NCBI RefSeq assembly: GCF_003991355.1 | Contig: NZ_RCSU01000009.1 | Span: 1 to 64,000 of the forward strand | Direction: 5' to 3' | From: Pseudoflavitalea rhizosphaerae | GTDB lineage: Bacteria; Bacteroidota; Bacteroidia; Chitinophagales; Chitinophagaceae | Length of the DNA: 64,000 bases | In this document: one piece after another, positions 34,265-43,107 of the stretch | Numbering within the stretch: position 1 is the first letter of the stretch | Layout: every line of letters starts with the position of its first letter | Program-made: the position numbers and the translations under genes | The notes under the pieces: model-generated | Told to the model about the DNA's origin: nothing | What the model saw: the letters and a program-made list of their open reading frames with translations, nothing else | Databases searched by the model: none

Positions 34265-35281
34265 CTAATTGCCCCTGATCCGGCGCAGCAGCCCTTTGGC
34301 CGCCGCCATATCCCAGTTGGTGAAGCGGCCACGCTGGATCACCAGTTCATTATCGTCAGGGTTCTGCATGAAATAATGGAAAACGAAACCAGCCTCAGGA
34401 TTGTTCCAGCCGATGATCTGCCCAAAACGGAGATCATTGAACACCAGGGTGCTGTCGCCCCATTTTTCCACTGTATAATATCCCTGCGAAAAACGTATCA
34501 GCCTGTGAGTATCTTCTTCATCTTTTACAGGGTCCAGCAATTGTTTATTGCGCGGAAAATATGTGAACAGCATACTGGTGTCCCTGTCGAAAACACTACG
34601 ATAACCGAGGTGGTAACCCGCAGTATCTTCCAGCACCACATACCAGAGCATATTGTTGAGTGGGGTAGGCGTGCTCAGGTACCTGTTCCATTGAATGCCC
34701 TGCTGTGCCGCCATCTTTTTCACTTCGCGGTCGGTAGCCGTTTTACTTACCACTCCGAAGCCGAGATAGCACACGCACATCACGATAGACATCCTCACCC
34801 AGTTGAGCCTTGCCTGCCTGTTCTTATTTTTCATCACCAGCAGAGCAACAAATGCCACACCAGGCCAGATGCTGAACAGTGGGTCTGCCACGAAGAGCAG
34901 ATCGAAACCGAAACGGTGATGGCTGAAAGGTTCAAACCAACCTGTACCATACGCATTCATGGCGTCCAGCACCACGTGCACCAGCATCTCCACACTAAAA
35001 AATGCAAGCCATTTTTTAAGCGAAATATCATGCGGCCTGTGTACCCTTTCCGCAATGAGCGCCATGAGGGGCGTTACCAGCAAAATGAAAAGAAAGGAAT
35101 GTGTGAAACCCCGATGTGCGAGAAGGTCATTCACGGGGTTCAACCAGAATGATGCAACAAAGTCAACATCAGGCAGGCTCTGCATCAGAGCGCCCCAGAA
35201 CATGGCTTTCTTTCCAACCTGTTTTCCTGCAAAAGCTTCTCCGATGCAGGCGCCGAGTACTATATGCGTGAGTGAATCCAT
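34265..35281 (-). CDS. YdjM-type membrane-bound metal-dependent hydrolase
   Basis: 338 aa. Diagnostic N-terminus MDSLTHIVLGACIGEAF, SLPDVDFV near residue 35 and HRGFTHSFLF near 56, which supply the His/Asp metal-binding residues of the YdjM/DUF457 family, followed by four or so transmembrane segments and HVVLDAMNAYGTGWFEPFSHHRFGFDLLFVADPLFSI in pieces. The soluble C-terminal half (about 190-338) is of unknown role. Substrate unknown; family members are called LexA-regulated membrane hydrolases in E. coli. The -7 element at 35293-35300 implies an almost leaderless transcript. Confidence 0.88.
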   Translation of the reverse strand: MDSLTHIVLGACIGEAFAGKQVGKKAMFWGALMQSLPDVDFVASFWLNPVNDLLAHRGFTHSFLFILLVTPLMALIAERVHRPHDISLKKWLAFFSVEMLVHVVLDAMNAYGTGWFEPFSHHRFGFDLLFVADPLFSIWPGVAFVALLVMKNKNRQARLNWVRMSIVMCVCYLGFGVVSKTATDREVKKMAAQQGIQWNRYLSTPTPLNNMLWYVVLEDTAGYHLGYRSVFDRDTSMLFTYFPRNKQLLDPVKDEEDTHRLIRFSQGYYTVEKWGDSTLVFNDLRFGQIIGWNNPEAGFVFHYFMQNPDDNELVIQRGRFTNWDMAAAKGLLRRIRGN

Positions 35282-35292
35282 AAGCCTTGCTC

Positions 35293-35300
35293 CAAAAGTA
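35293..35300 (-). promoter_or_regulatory. -7 promoter element of the YdjM-type gene
   Basis: On the minus strand this is TACTTTTG, matching TAnnTTTG, 11 bp upstream of the start codon's first base. The -33 element is weak. Confidence 0.45.
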
Positions 35301-35355
35301 ACGGATTATAAGTATATTAGCTGACTAACTGTACACCAATTCACCCTATCCTCCC

Positions 35356-36672
35356 ATGACATTATTGATTGTGTTCTTTGCGTTGCTTGCACTGATCCTG
35401 CTGGTCACCTGGGGCAAATGCAACGCCTTCCTCGCCTTCCTGGTAGTTTCCATAGCAACGGGACTTTGTTTGGGAATACCTGCAGACAGGATCACCCGGT
35501 CCGTTCAGAAAGGAATCGGCGATACGCTCGGTTCCCTGGTGGTGATCATCATGCTGGGCGCCATGCTTGGTAAACTGGTGGCCGCCAGCGGCGCTGCCAA
35601 ACGCATCACCGATGTATTGATGAAAGCATTCGGTGAAAAGAATATCCAGTGGGCATTGATGGTCACCGGATTCATCGTAGGCATTCCACTTTTCTACAAT
35701 GTTGGTTTTGTATTGATGGTGCCGCTGATCTTTTCAGTGGTATACCAATACAAATTACCTGCCGTATATATCGGCCTCCCCATGCTGGCTTCATTATCGG
35801 TTACACATGGGTTCCTTCCTCCACATCCTTCGCCTTCGGCGTTGGTTACACAGTTCAACGCCAACATGGGACTGACGCTGTTGTATGGTTTCGTTATCGC
35901 TATTCCAACTATAATAGTAGCAGGGCCGGTATTTGCGCGGACTTTGAAAAATATCAACTCTATACCGCTCAAAACTTTTCAGCCGCCGGTATTGAAAGAA
36001 AATGAAATGCCCGGCCCCGCCAATAGTTTCCTGAGCTCACTCCTGCCCGTGCTGCTGCTGGCCACCACCGCGTTACTGCCCTTACTGCCTGCCATGCAAA
36101 ACAGTTTCTGGCCCGCATTGCTGGCCTTTATGGGAGACCCCATCACCGTGATGCTCTTATCCGTGATTGTAGCTACCTTCACCCTGGGCATCGCCAATGG
36201 AAAAAGCATGAAGGAAGTAATGGACATCTATGGAGATGCCGTGAAAGATGTGTCGATGATAGTGCTCATCGTAGCAGGCGCCGGAGTATTAAAACAGGTA
36301 TTGGTAGACAGTGGAGTGAGTGATGCCATTGCGGCACAGCTGCAGAACTGGTCCATTCCCCCACTGGTGCTGGGCTGGCTGATCGCTGCCGTGTTGCGTG
36401 TTTGTATCGGTTCCGCCACCGTAGCAGGTTTGACCACGGCCGGAATTGTTGCGCCCACCATTACACAACTGAATGTGGAGCCCAATTTGATGGTATTGAG
36501 TATCGGCGCAGGCAGCCTTATGTTCTCACATGTGAACGATGCTGGCTTCTGGCTGTACAAAGAATATTTCAACCTGAGCATCAAAGACACACTCCGATCC
36601 TGGAGCCTCATGGAAACCATCGTGGCCATCATGGGACTGCTGGGCGTGCTCCTGCTCAACCTTGTAGTGTAA
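35356..36672 (+). CDS. Gluconate:proton symporter family permease (GntP family)
   Basis: 438 aa, polytopic. GntP-family blocks: VTWGKCNAFLAFLVVSIATGL, GIGDTLGSLVVIIMLGAMLGKLVAASGAA, FIVGIPLFYNVGFVLMVPLIF (each in pieces), LSVTHGFLPPHPSP and GSLMFSHVNDAGFWLYKEYFNLS. It would import a gluconate-like or hydroxy acid with protons. The next gene, 12 bp downstream, encodes a D-threonine-aldolase-like enzyme, so the transported compound may be the substrate or a relative of the D-hydroxy-amino-acid family rather than gluconate. Such pairing is known in several bacteria; the substrate is unproven. Confidence 0.9.
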   Translation: MTLLIVFFALLALILLVTWGKCNAFLAFLVVSIATGLCLGIPADRITRSVQKGIGDTLGSLVVIIMLGAMLGKLVAASGAAKRITDVLMKAFGEKNIQWALMVTGFIVGIPLFYNVGFVLMVPLIFSVVYQYKLPAVYIGLPMLASLSVTHGFLPPHPSPSALVTQFNANMGLTLLYGFVIAIPTIIVAGPVFARTLKNINSIPLKTFQPPVLKENEMPGPANSFLSSLLPVLLLATTALLPLLPAMQNSFWPALLAFMGDPITVMLLSVIVATFTLGIANGKSMKEVMDIYGDAVKDVSMIVLIVAGAGVLKQVLVDSGVSDAIAAQLQNWSIPPLVLGWLIAAVLRVCIGSATVAGLTTAGIVAPTITQLNVEPNLMVLSIGAGSLMFSHVNDAGFWLYKEYFNLSIKDTLRSWSLMETIVAIMGLLGVLLLNLVV

Positions 36673-36684
36673 AAAAAGAAAACA

Positions 36685-37803
36685 ATGACCCATTCCGAAC
36701 AATCATGGTTTCTGATCAGTGATGCAGACCAGGTAGATTCACCCGCGCTGATCCTCTATCCGCAACGCGTACAACAGAATATCGATGCGCTTATTGGCAT
36801 GATAGATGATAAACAACGCTTACGCACACACGCAAAAACGCATAAAACAAAAGAAGCTGCCGAACTGCAAATGAAAGCCGGCATCCGCAAATTCAAATGC
36901 GCTACCATTGCCGAGGCAGAACTGCTGGCGCAGGCCGGCGTGCCGGATGTACTGCTGGCCTATCAACCGGTAGGGCCAAAGCAGGAACGCTTCTTCAACC
37001 TCATCGATAAATATCCCGATACTGTTTTCAGCTGCCTGATCGATAATCCCGGAACGGCCGGAGAACTGTCGGCCCATTTCCTCACCAATGGGAAACTGCT
37101 GCCTGTATACATCGATCTCAATGTTGGTCAGAACCGCACAGGCATCGTTCCTGAAAAAGCGCTGGCATTGTATGAAGCGGCTGTTGCATTGCCGGGTATC
37201 GAACTGAAAGGCCTGCATGCTTACGATGGCCATATCCATCATCCTGATCTGGAAGAAAGAAAAAAGATAGTGGATGCGGCATATGCACGCGTGGAGGCAC
37301 TGGCACAATCGTATATTGATAAAGGCTATGGATCACCTATCATTGTGGCAGGCGGCACTCCCGGATTCCCCATCCATGCAAAAAGAGAAAAAATAGAATG
37401 CAGTCCTGGTACATTTATTTTCTGGGACAACGGTTACCTGAATGAATGCCCTGAGCAACCATTTGTTCCTGCAGCAGTGCTGCTGACGCGTGTGGTTTCA
37501 TTGCCGGACGATACTAAGATCTGCGTGGACCTTGGCCACAAATCCGTTTCGGCCGAGAACGAGATTTCTAAACGGGTGTATTTCCTGAATGCGCCGGAGC
37601 TGAAGCCGGTCGGACAAAGTGAAGAGCACCTGGTGCTGGAGGCAGGTACAGGTCATGGTTATAAAGTGGGGGATATTCTCTATGGGATCCCGCATCATGT
37701 TTGTCCAACCGTTGCCCTGTACGAACGCGGTATTACGGTGGAGAACTCAGTAGTAAGCGGTGCATGGAAGATCGCGGCGAGAGACCGGACCATCGGTATC
37801 TGA
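36685..37803 (+). CDS. D-threonine aldolase-like PLP enzyme (D-TA family)
   Basis: 372 aa, fold-type III PLP enzyme. The N-terminal barrel carries the PLP lysine in LRTHAKTHKT near residue 53, FKCATIAEAELLAQAGVPDVLLAYQ in pieces near 85-105, and the C-terminal domain has DLGHKSVSAE and the metal-site motif GIPHHVCPTVALYE of metal-activated D-threonine aldolases/D-serine dehydratases. It cleaves D-3-hydroxy amino acids to glycine and an aldehyde, or a related reaction. Cotranscribed with the GntP-like permease (12-bp gap). Its stop is 2 bp from that of the convergent LuxE-like gene. Confidence 0.88.
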   Translation: MTHSEQSWFLISDADQVDSPALILYPQRVQQNIDALIGMIDDKQRLRTHAKTHKTKEAAELQMKAGIRKFKCATIAEAELLAQAGVPDVLLAYQPVGPKQERFFNLIDKYPDTVFSCLIDNPGTAGELSAHFLTNGKLLPVYIDLNVGQNRTGIVPEKALALYEAAVALPGIELKGLHAYDGHIHHPDLEERKKIVDAAYARVEALAQSYIDKGYGSPIIVAGGTPGFPIHAKREKIECSPGTFIFWDNGYLNECPEQPFVPAAVLLTRVVSLPDDTKICVDLGHKSVSAENEISKRVYFLNAPELKPVGQSEEHLVLEAGTGHGYKVGDILYGIPHHVCPTVALYERGITVENSVVSGAWKIAARDRTIGI

Positions 37804-37805
37804 TC

Positions 37806-38792
37806 TCAGATGCCTGCCACCATCAGGCTGCACCCGCGGATATCACTGTTATCCACGCGCCCCTGCACTTCAAAACTGCCATCTTCATATACTCGTCCCA
37901 CATCTTCCGTTGCGATGAAGCAGCAGGAATAGATATTGGCCAGATCGATCACATTGATGATACCGGTGCCGGATAGGCGAACATCCAGGGGGTCATCTTC
38001 CTGACGGACCCGGATCTGCATCCAGGCCGGTGTATGAAAAATGCCCCCGCCTTTGGAATAGCCCTGCGACAATAGCTCTGTCATACCATATTCGGAATGA
38101 ACGCAGCTCAGTCCGAATGCAGTTTTGAGGATATCATGCACTTCCTGCCGGGTCATTTCTTCCCTTCGTCCCTTCATCCCTCCTGTTTCCATGATGATGG
38201 TATGTTGCAGCGGCATGGGAAATTTCTCTGCAAAATCCAGCAGTCCGAATGTAACGCCAATGAGTAGTGTTTTTTGTTGTCTTGATTCGAGCGATTGCAA
38301 GACCTCTGCTAATTTTTCATGTTCGTACAGATAGAATCCGGAATCCGGATGTCCGCTTCTGCGGACCAGGTCATCAGCCATCACCACCAGGGAGGAATTG
38401 CTGCGCTCCAGGTAACTCGGCAATAACCCGATGATGCACCATTCATTCACCGGGCCATAGAATTGTTCAAAGGCGAGCAGGAAGCTCTCGCGGTACAGCG
38501 CCAGGCTTTTCACGGAATGGCGGCTGTTGATGGTTTGTGTAGTACCACTGCTCATGAAAACCGCTTCCGGTTCAAACGAGGTGGTACGAACATCGCGGGT
38601 TTTGAAGAACTGGATGGGCAGGTAAGGTATATCCTCCACCCGCTTCACATCGTCCCCAACTATCTTCAATGCATTTACGTATTCACGGTAAACGGGATTC
38701 TGTTCATATTGAAATCGGAACAGTTCCAGGGCCAGCTGATCGAAGCCCGCCTGATCCGTCAAAAAAACTTTATCTTCATATTTAGAATTCAT
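37806..38792 (-). CDS. LuxE/PaaK-like acyl-protein synthetase (adenylate-forming)
   Basis: 328 aa. Short adenylate-forming enzyme of the LuxE acyltransferase family: phosphate-binding loop FMSSGTTQT near residue 85, GLLPSYLERSNSSLVVMADDLV in pieces, HTIIMETGGMKGRR near 205, VHSEYGMTELLSQGYS near 235 and ATEDVGRVYEDGSFEVQGRVDNSDIRGCSLM in pieces at the C-terminus. LuxE activates fatty acids as acyl-AMP and transfers them to a Cys on itself or a carrier. No luxC or carrier gene is nearby, so the acceptor is unknown. Divergent from the lipoprotein gene at 38841. Confidence 0.85.
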   Translation of the reverse strand: MNSKYEDKVFLTDQAGFDQLALELFRFQYEQNPVYREYVNALKIVGDDVKRVEDIPYLPIQFFKTRDVRTTSFEPEAVFMSSGTTQTINSRHSVKSLALYRESFLLAFEQFYGPVNEWCIIGLLPSYLERSNSSLVVMADDLVRRSGHPDSGFYLYEHEKLAEVLQSLESRQQKTLLIGVTFGLLDFAEKFPMPLQHTIIMETGGMKGRREEMTRQEVHDILKTAFGLSCVHSEYGMTELLSQGYSKGGGIFHTPAWMQIRVRQEDDPLDVRLSGTGIINVIDLANIYSCCFIATEDVGRVYEDGSFEVQGRVDNSDIRGCSLMVAGI

Positions 38793-38818
38793 ACACTAAG
38801 CGTAAGGGACAAAGCCAT

Positions 38819-38826
38819 TAAATTTG
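38819..38826 (+). promoter_or_regulatory. -7 promoter element of the 38841 operon
   Basis: TAAATTTG matches TAnnTTTG and ends 14 nt before ATG 38841. No clear -33. It lies in the 48-bp divergent gap with the LuxE-like gene. Confidence 0.5.
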
Positions 38827-38840
38827 TACTCAACCGAGCA

Positions 38841-39320
38841 ATGAATATGCGTAAATTATCATATTACGGCCTTCTTTTTTTGGTTCCGGCCGCCATACTG
38901 GTCTGGAGCAGTTGCAGCAAAGATAAGCTGAGATCCAAACCGAGTATCAAACTTAGTTCTATCAGCACCCGCGAATTGCCGAGCCAGAATGATCCCCACC
39001 TGATCGTAACCTTCGATTATGCAGATAAAGAAGGTGATGTGGGTGGAGAGAGAGCACTTTGGGTAAAGAAGACCTACCTGAACGAGCGTCAGACAACCTT
39101 GCATGAACCCGATAGCTTTTCGCTGGGTGTACCTGTTCCAACTGTTCCACGCATGGACGGTCAGATCGAGGCCCATATGCGTGCTTCCATATTGCACATG
39201 GCGCTGGACCCAGGTAATCCGGCTCAACCGGATACTATCAATCTCCGTTTCGTTCTGCGGGATGCCGGCGGCAATACCAGTGACACCCTCGATGCAGGCA
39301 CGGTTGTGGTGATCCGTTAA
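38841..39320 (+). CDS. Hypothetical lipoprotein
   Basis: 159-aa lipoprotein with lipobox WSSC (Cys25). The mature part is beta-rich (DPHLIVTFDYADKEGDVGG, TINLRFVLRDAGGNTSDTLDAGTVVVIR in pieces), ending in an Ig-like/cadherin-like strand pattern with Asp-rich turns. I do not recognise a named family. The frame runs open to 38463 antisense to the LuxE-like gene, but ATG 38841 is followed by a proper signal peptide. The UbiA-like gene begins 3 bp after its stop, so they are cotranscribed. Confidence 0.75.
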   Translation: MNMRKLSYYGLLFLVPAAILVWSSCSKDKLRSKPSIKLSSISTRELPSQNDPHLIVTFDYADKEGDVGGERALWVKKTYLNERQTTLHEPDSFSLGVPVPTVPRMDGQIEAHMRASILHMALDPGNPAQPDTINLRFVLRDAGGNTSDTLDAGTVVVIR

Positions 39321-39323
39321 AAG

Positions 39324-40169
39324 ATGTTCAGGTACTTATTTCATTTTTTCCTTTTTACCAGCCTGTTTATTTCAGGATGCGCCCTGATGATGGTCCATCA
39401 GACCAACCAGTTGCTGCACCTGCAATACGATATTCCCGCTTACCTGCTTTTCGTTTTTTTTTCCACACTCTGCAGTTATAATTTCCATTGGTACCTCACA
39501 CCCGATATGCCTTCGGAAACACTGCGTATCGGATGGACGCAAAGGAACAAACCTTTGCACCTGGCATTGTTCATTGTGGGATTTGCCGGGGCCGGATGGT
39601 TTTTCATTCATTTCATCCAGCATTGGTTCTGGTTGATGGGCTCCGTAGTGCTCACTTTCCTGTATTCAGCACCCAAACTGCAGTTCCCGCCATTCCATCA
39701 CCTGAGGAAAGTGGCAATCGGCAAAACCATCTTTCTTGCATTCGTGTGGATGTATGTAACTACCTTCCTTCCCATTGCCATAGATGATAATCACTGGGGA
39801 TTGTCCGCCACCCTGTTCTGCATCCATCGCTTTTTCCTGATCTATGCCATCTGTATCATCTTCGACTACCGCGACCGGTTATACGACCGGCAGCAGGGCA
39901 TCCGCAGCATGATCACGCATTTCAGTGAAGGCGGCGTGAATGCCCTCTTTGTAGTCTCCCTGCTGCTATTTGCGCTGTCTACCGCCTGGTTTTGTTATCT
40001 TCTGCAAACCGGCTGGCTATATTTTGCAGCCCTGCTGGTTCCCGGTATCCTTACCGCCCTGCTCTATCCTTATGCGAAAAAGAATTTCTCAGATTACCTG
40101 TTCTACTTCGTTTTGGACGGACTGATGATGCTATCCGCCCTGCTGATGCTAATACTGCCTTCCCGCTAA
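39324..40169 (+). CDS. UbiA-like integral membrane prenyltransferase homolog
   Basis: 281 aa with about eight hydrophobic segments. The second Asp-rich motif of the UbiA family is recognisable in IIFDYRDRLYDRQQGIRSM near residue 178. The first motif position (LCSYNFHWYLTPDMPSE near residue 50) lacks the canonical NDxxDxxxD. This pattern fits the UbiA-like membrane proteins common in Bacteroidetes, which may not be active prenyltransferases. It sits between a lipoprotein gene (3-bp gap) and a GT-C-like gene (34-bp gap). Confidence 0.7.
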   Translation: MFRYLFHFFLFTSLFISGCALMMVHQTNQLLHLQYDIPAYLLFVFFSTLCSYNFHWYLTPDMPSETLRIGWTQRNKPLHLALFIVGFAGAGWFFIHFIQHWFWLMGSVVLTFLYSAPKLQFPPFHHLRKVAIGKTIFLAFVWMYVTTFLPIAIDDNHWGLSATLFCIHRFFLIYAICIIFDYRDRLYDRQQGIRSMITHFSEGGVNALFVVSLLLFALSTAWFCYLLQTGWLYFAALLVPGILTALLYPYAKKNFSDYLFYFVLDGLMMLSALLMLILPSR

Positions 40170-40203
40170 TTCATTATGCACTATCTTTCCGGCTCAAGTA
40201 GTG

Positions 40204-41760
40204 ATGCCTATGTTCCAACAATACAAGCTCCCGGTCGCATCGATCATTTACCTTGCCTGCTGCCTGCTGCTTTTCCCTGCTTACCGGTTCATCTTCGATG
40301 ATGATGGTATGGGCTATATGATGGTGGCGCGCCGCCTGGCGGAAGGCGATTATCACAATGCCATCAACAGCTACTGGAGCCCGTTACATTCCTGGCTGGT
40401 ACTGCCACTGATCAAATCAGGTATGGCGGAGATCACGGCTTTCAAACTTTCCAATCTTGTTATTGGCCTGCTGATACTGATCCAGGTGCATCGGCTGAGC
40501 AACAAAACAGCCTTGAGCGATACGCTGAAAACTTTGCTGCTGCTGGTTTCCATCCCCATCATTATTCATTATGCCATCTTCGAGATAGCTGCGGATGTAT
40601 TGTTCTGCTGGCTGATACTGGTATACACAGACCTCATCACGGCCCGGGATTTTTACAAACGTCCCGGACTGAACCTGCTTTGCGGTGTGGCAGGCGCCGC
40701 GCTCTATCTTGCCAAAGCATACGGCTTCCCATTCTTTGTTGCCCATTTCACCATCATACAAGTGTGGCATTACTTTCATTCCAAAGATGCTGAGAGAAAA
40801 AAATGGCTGGTCCGTAACCTTGCGGCCGGCATCGGATGTTTCTTACTGTTATCTGCTCCCTGGATCTGGGTCCTGTACAACAAATTCCATGAGCTCACTA
40901 TTGGTTATACCGGCAGGTATAACATGAATGTATACCTGTACACCAGGCAATTCACCGCTACAGACCTGGTTGCTCCTCCCCCTTATCCCGATTCTCCCGG
41001 AAACTGGGAAGACCCCTGGTTCGATGCCGTGCAAAGGACTCCCGGTGAATTCTATTTCCGTCCGGATATCCTGATCCGGCAGGTCAGACTTTTTCTGACT
41101 AATTTCATGGAGGCCGCCTCCTGCTTCAGCCAGCTTTCCTTTCTGGCGCCGGCCATTTTGTTTGGCCTGAGCATCTACTGGTTCTATCAGCGGAACGGGC
41201 TTATTTTTCTTTTCTTCCTTACATCTGTACTGTTACCGCTGGGCTACCTGATGGTGCATATCGAAACCAGGTTTCTCTGGGCCGTTGGCCTTCTATTGCT
41301 GATCGGCGGCGCGCTCTTGTTACAATCCCTGCTTGGCAGGCTTTATATCCGGGGAACCAGGGCAATAATTTGCTGGGCTGTGTTTTTTGGAAGCTTCCTG
41401 ATGGCTCCTGTGAACCAGCTCAAGGATGCAGTGGGTGGCAATGCTGCACTTTTTGAACTGGCGGCCTTCGCCAAAGAAAAAAATCTCCGGGGGAAATACC
41501 TCGCCTCAGACAATGCAGATTATGATTTCGTTCCCAAACTGGCCTTCCTCACCCGCAGCAGCACCTGGTTACTGACCAAACCCGACTTGCCCTGGAAAGA
41601 TCATCTCGCCGCCATGCGGAAGCATCATATCAACTACTATTTCTACCGGTATAACAATGCAAGGGAATTGCAGGCGTTTATGCAGGGAGCGCTGTATAAA
41701 GCCGCTTACAAAGTGCATGACGCGGGCCTTTACAATTTGCTGATCCTGGAGATAAAATGA
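40204..41760 (+). CDS. GT-C-fold (ArnT/PMT-like) polytopic membrane glycosyltransferase candidate
   Basis: 518 aa, about 11 transmembrane helices. The first extracytoplasmic loop contains YRFIFDDDGMGYMMVARRLAEGDY, with an acidic DDD cluster where GT-C enzymes of the GT39/GT83 type place their catalytic Asp, followed by SYWSPLHSWLVLPL, a typical loop continuation. These enzymes use polyprenyl-phosphate sugars in the periplasm. The ORF can begin at GTG 40201; ATG 40204 or 40210 is more likely. A soluble C-terminal tail of about 110 residues is predicted periplasmic. Same direction as the envelope genes that follow. Confidence 0.72.
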   Translation: MPMFQQYKLPVASIIYLACCLLLFPAYRFIFDDDGMGYMMVARRLAEGDYHNAINSYWSPLHSWLVLPLIKSGMAEITAFKLSNLVIGLLILIQVHRLSNKTALSDTLKTLLLLVSIPIIIHYAIFEIAADVLFCWLILVYTDLITARDFYKRPGLNLLCGVAGAALYLAKAYGFPFFVAHFTIIQVWHYFHSKDAERKKWLVRNLAAGIGCFLLLSAPWIWVLYNKFHELTIGYTGRYNMNVYLYTRQFTATDLVAPPPYPDSPGNWEDPWFDAVQRTPGEFYFRPDILIRQVRLFLTNFMEAASCFSQLSFLAPAILFGLSIYWFYQRNGLIFLFFLTSVLLPLGYLMVHIETRFLWAVGLLLLIGGALLLQSLLGRLYIRGTRAIICWAVFFGSFLMAPVNQLKDAVGGNAALFELAAFAKEKNLRGKYLASDNADYDFVPKLAFLTRSSTWLLTKPDLPWKDHLAAMRKHHINYYFYRYNNARELQAFMQGALYKAAYKVHDAGLYNLLILEIK

Positions 41761-41821
41761 GGCGCCGACAGCAGAAAATCTGTACTTTTAATTTTCAGAT
41801 CACCTAAAAGAAGCATCGAAT

Positions 41822-42925
41822 ATGGCGAAAGCATCCAAAGAAAAATCCATTCTCACCGATAAGAGCTTATCATTCCTTCAGAAATACATCAACAATGCCT
41901 CTCCCGTTGGCTTCGAAAGCAAAGGCCAGCGACTCTGGCTGGACTATATCAAACCGTATGTAGACACAACCTTCACTGATCCTTACGGAACAGCTGTTGG
42001 CGTGATCAATCCCAAAGCACCTTTCAAAGTTGTGATCGAAGCGCATGCCGATGAGATCAGCTGGTTTGTGAATTATATCACACCCGAAGGATTGCTCTAC
42101 CTCAAACGCAATGGCGGTGTGGACCACCAGATCGCACCCGCGCAACGCGTGATCATTCATGGAAAGAAAGGGCCCGTGAAAGCAGTATTCGGGTGGCCAG
42201 CCATTCATACCCGCATCCACAATGAAGGGAAAGAAGCACAACCGAAAGTTGACAATCTCTTCCTCGATTGCGGAGCAAGATCAAAGAAAGAAGTGGAAGA
42301 CCTCGGAGTACATATCGGCGCTGTGGTCACTTACCAGGATGGCTTTGATGAGATCGCATTCGACTACTATATCGGGCGCGCCTTCGATAACCGTGTAGGT
42401 GGTTTCATGATCGCTGAAGTGGCCAGGCTGCTGAAAGAAAACAAGAAGAGCCTGCCATTCGGATTGTATGTGGTGAATGCCGTGCAGGAAGAGATCGGAC
42501 TGAGAGGCGCGGAAATGATCGCCCGCCGCATTAAACCCGATGTTGCCATCATTACGGATGTTACTCACGATACTTATACTCCCATGATCAACAAGATCAT
42601 TGAAGGAGATGTTGCCTGCGGCAAAGGGCCTTCACTGGCCTATGGACCTGCAGTGCACAACAAACTGCTGCAACTGGTGCAGGATGTGGCCGAAAAAGCA
42701 AAGATCCCTGTTCAGTTGCGTACCGTGAGCCGCAGCACCGGTACCGATACGGACTCATTCGCCTATGCCAATGACGGCTGCCCTTCCGTGCTGATCTCCA
42801 TCCCGCTTCGCTACATGCACACCACTGTTGAAATGCTGCATAAGCGCGACATTGAACAGACCATCCGTTTGATGTATGAGACCGTTTTGACATTGACTCC
42901 GAAAACAAATCTCAGCTACCTGTGA
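41822..42925 (+). CDS. M42-family metallopeptidase (glutamyl/endo-aminopeptidase type)
   Basis: 367-aa cytoplasmic aminopeptidase. The two-metal site is intact: His75 and Asp77 (IEAHADEISW), Asp189 (RAFDNRVGG), Glu223/Glu224 (VQEEIGLRGA), Asp246 (ITDVTHD) and a C-terminal His (RYMHTTVEM). The family trims peptides from the N-terminus and assembles as tetrahedral dodecamers. A weak TACTTTTA lies at 41783-41790. Its stop overlaps the next start as GTGA (42922-42925), so the small downstream membrane protein is translationally coupled. Confidence 0.93.
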   Translation: MAKASKEKSILTDKSLSFLQKYINNASPVGFESKGQRLWLDYIKPYVDTTFTDPYGTAVGVINPKAPFKVVIEAHADEISWFVNYITPEGLLYLKRNGGVDHQIAPAQRVIIHGKKGPVKAVFGWPAIHTRIHNEGKEAQPKVDNLFLDCGARSKKEVEDLGVHIGAVVTYQDGFDEIAFDYYIGRAFDNRVGGFMIAEVARLLKENKKSLPFGLYVVNAVQEEIGLRGAEMIARRIKPDVAIITDVTHDTYTPMINKIIEGDVACGKGPSLAYGPAVHNKLLQLVQDVAEKAKIPVQLRTVSRSTGTDTDSFAYANDGCPSVLISIPLRYMHTTVEMLHKRDIEQTIRLMYETVLTLTPKTNLSYL

Positions 42926-43107
42926 TCAATACCATCTTTTTATACCTCGATCCCGGCAGCGGTAGTTACCTGATACAGGCAATTATCGCCGCCGTATTGG
43001 GCGCACTCTTCTACTTCAAAAGCTTTTGGTGGAAAGTGAAGGCCTTCTTCTTCAGACCGAAAAAGAAAGATGAAAACGGCCATGAAGATGCCCAGGGAGA
43101 CATCTGA
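42922..43107 (+). CDS. Small conserved membrane protein (LDPGSGSY type)
   Basis: 61 aa. N-terminal FLYLDPGSGSYLIQAIIAAVLGALFYF is a recurrent pattern in small proteins found next to polysaccharide or envelope genes, with one transmembrane helix followed by a basic tail (KSFWWKVKAFFFRPKKKDE). GTG start overlaps the M42 stop by 4 bp and its 3' end overlaps the methyltransferase gene by 38 bp, so all three are probably translated in a coupled way. Function unknown; its location suggests involvement with the membrane-bound modification enzymes downstream. Confidence 0.7.
   Translation: MINTIFLYLDPGSGSYLIQAIIAAVLGALFYFKSFWWKVKAFFFRPKKKDENGHEDAQGDI

Noticed and set aside
34229-35152. 307-aa open frame on the plus strand
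   Set aside because: It lies antisense to the YdjM-type hydrolase, which has clear family motifs. The translated product is His-rich low-complexity (HHDRHPHPVEPC) without recognisable domains.
38463-38840. Long upstream extension of the lipoprotein ORF
   Set aside because: It is antisense to the LuxE-like gene; the lipoprotein signal begins at ATG 38841.
42597-42908. 103-aa frame antisense to the M42 peptidase
   Set aside because: Composition (CSEAGWRSARKGSRHWHRRM) is typical of a shadow frame; the sense strand has all metal ligands of M42.
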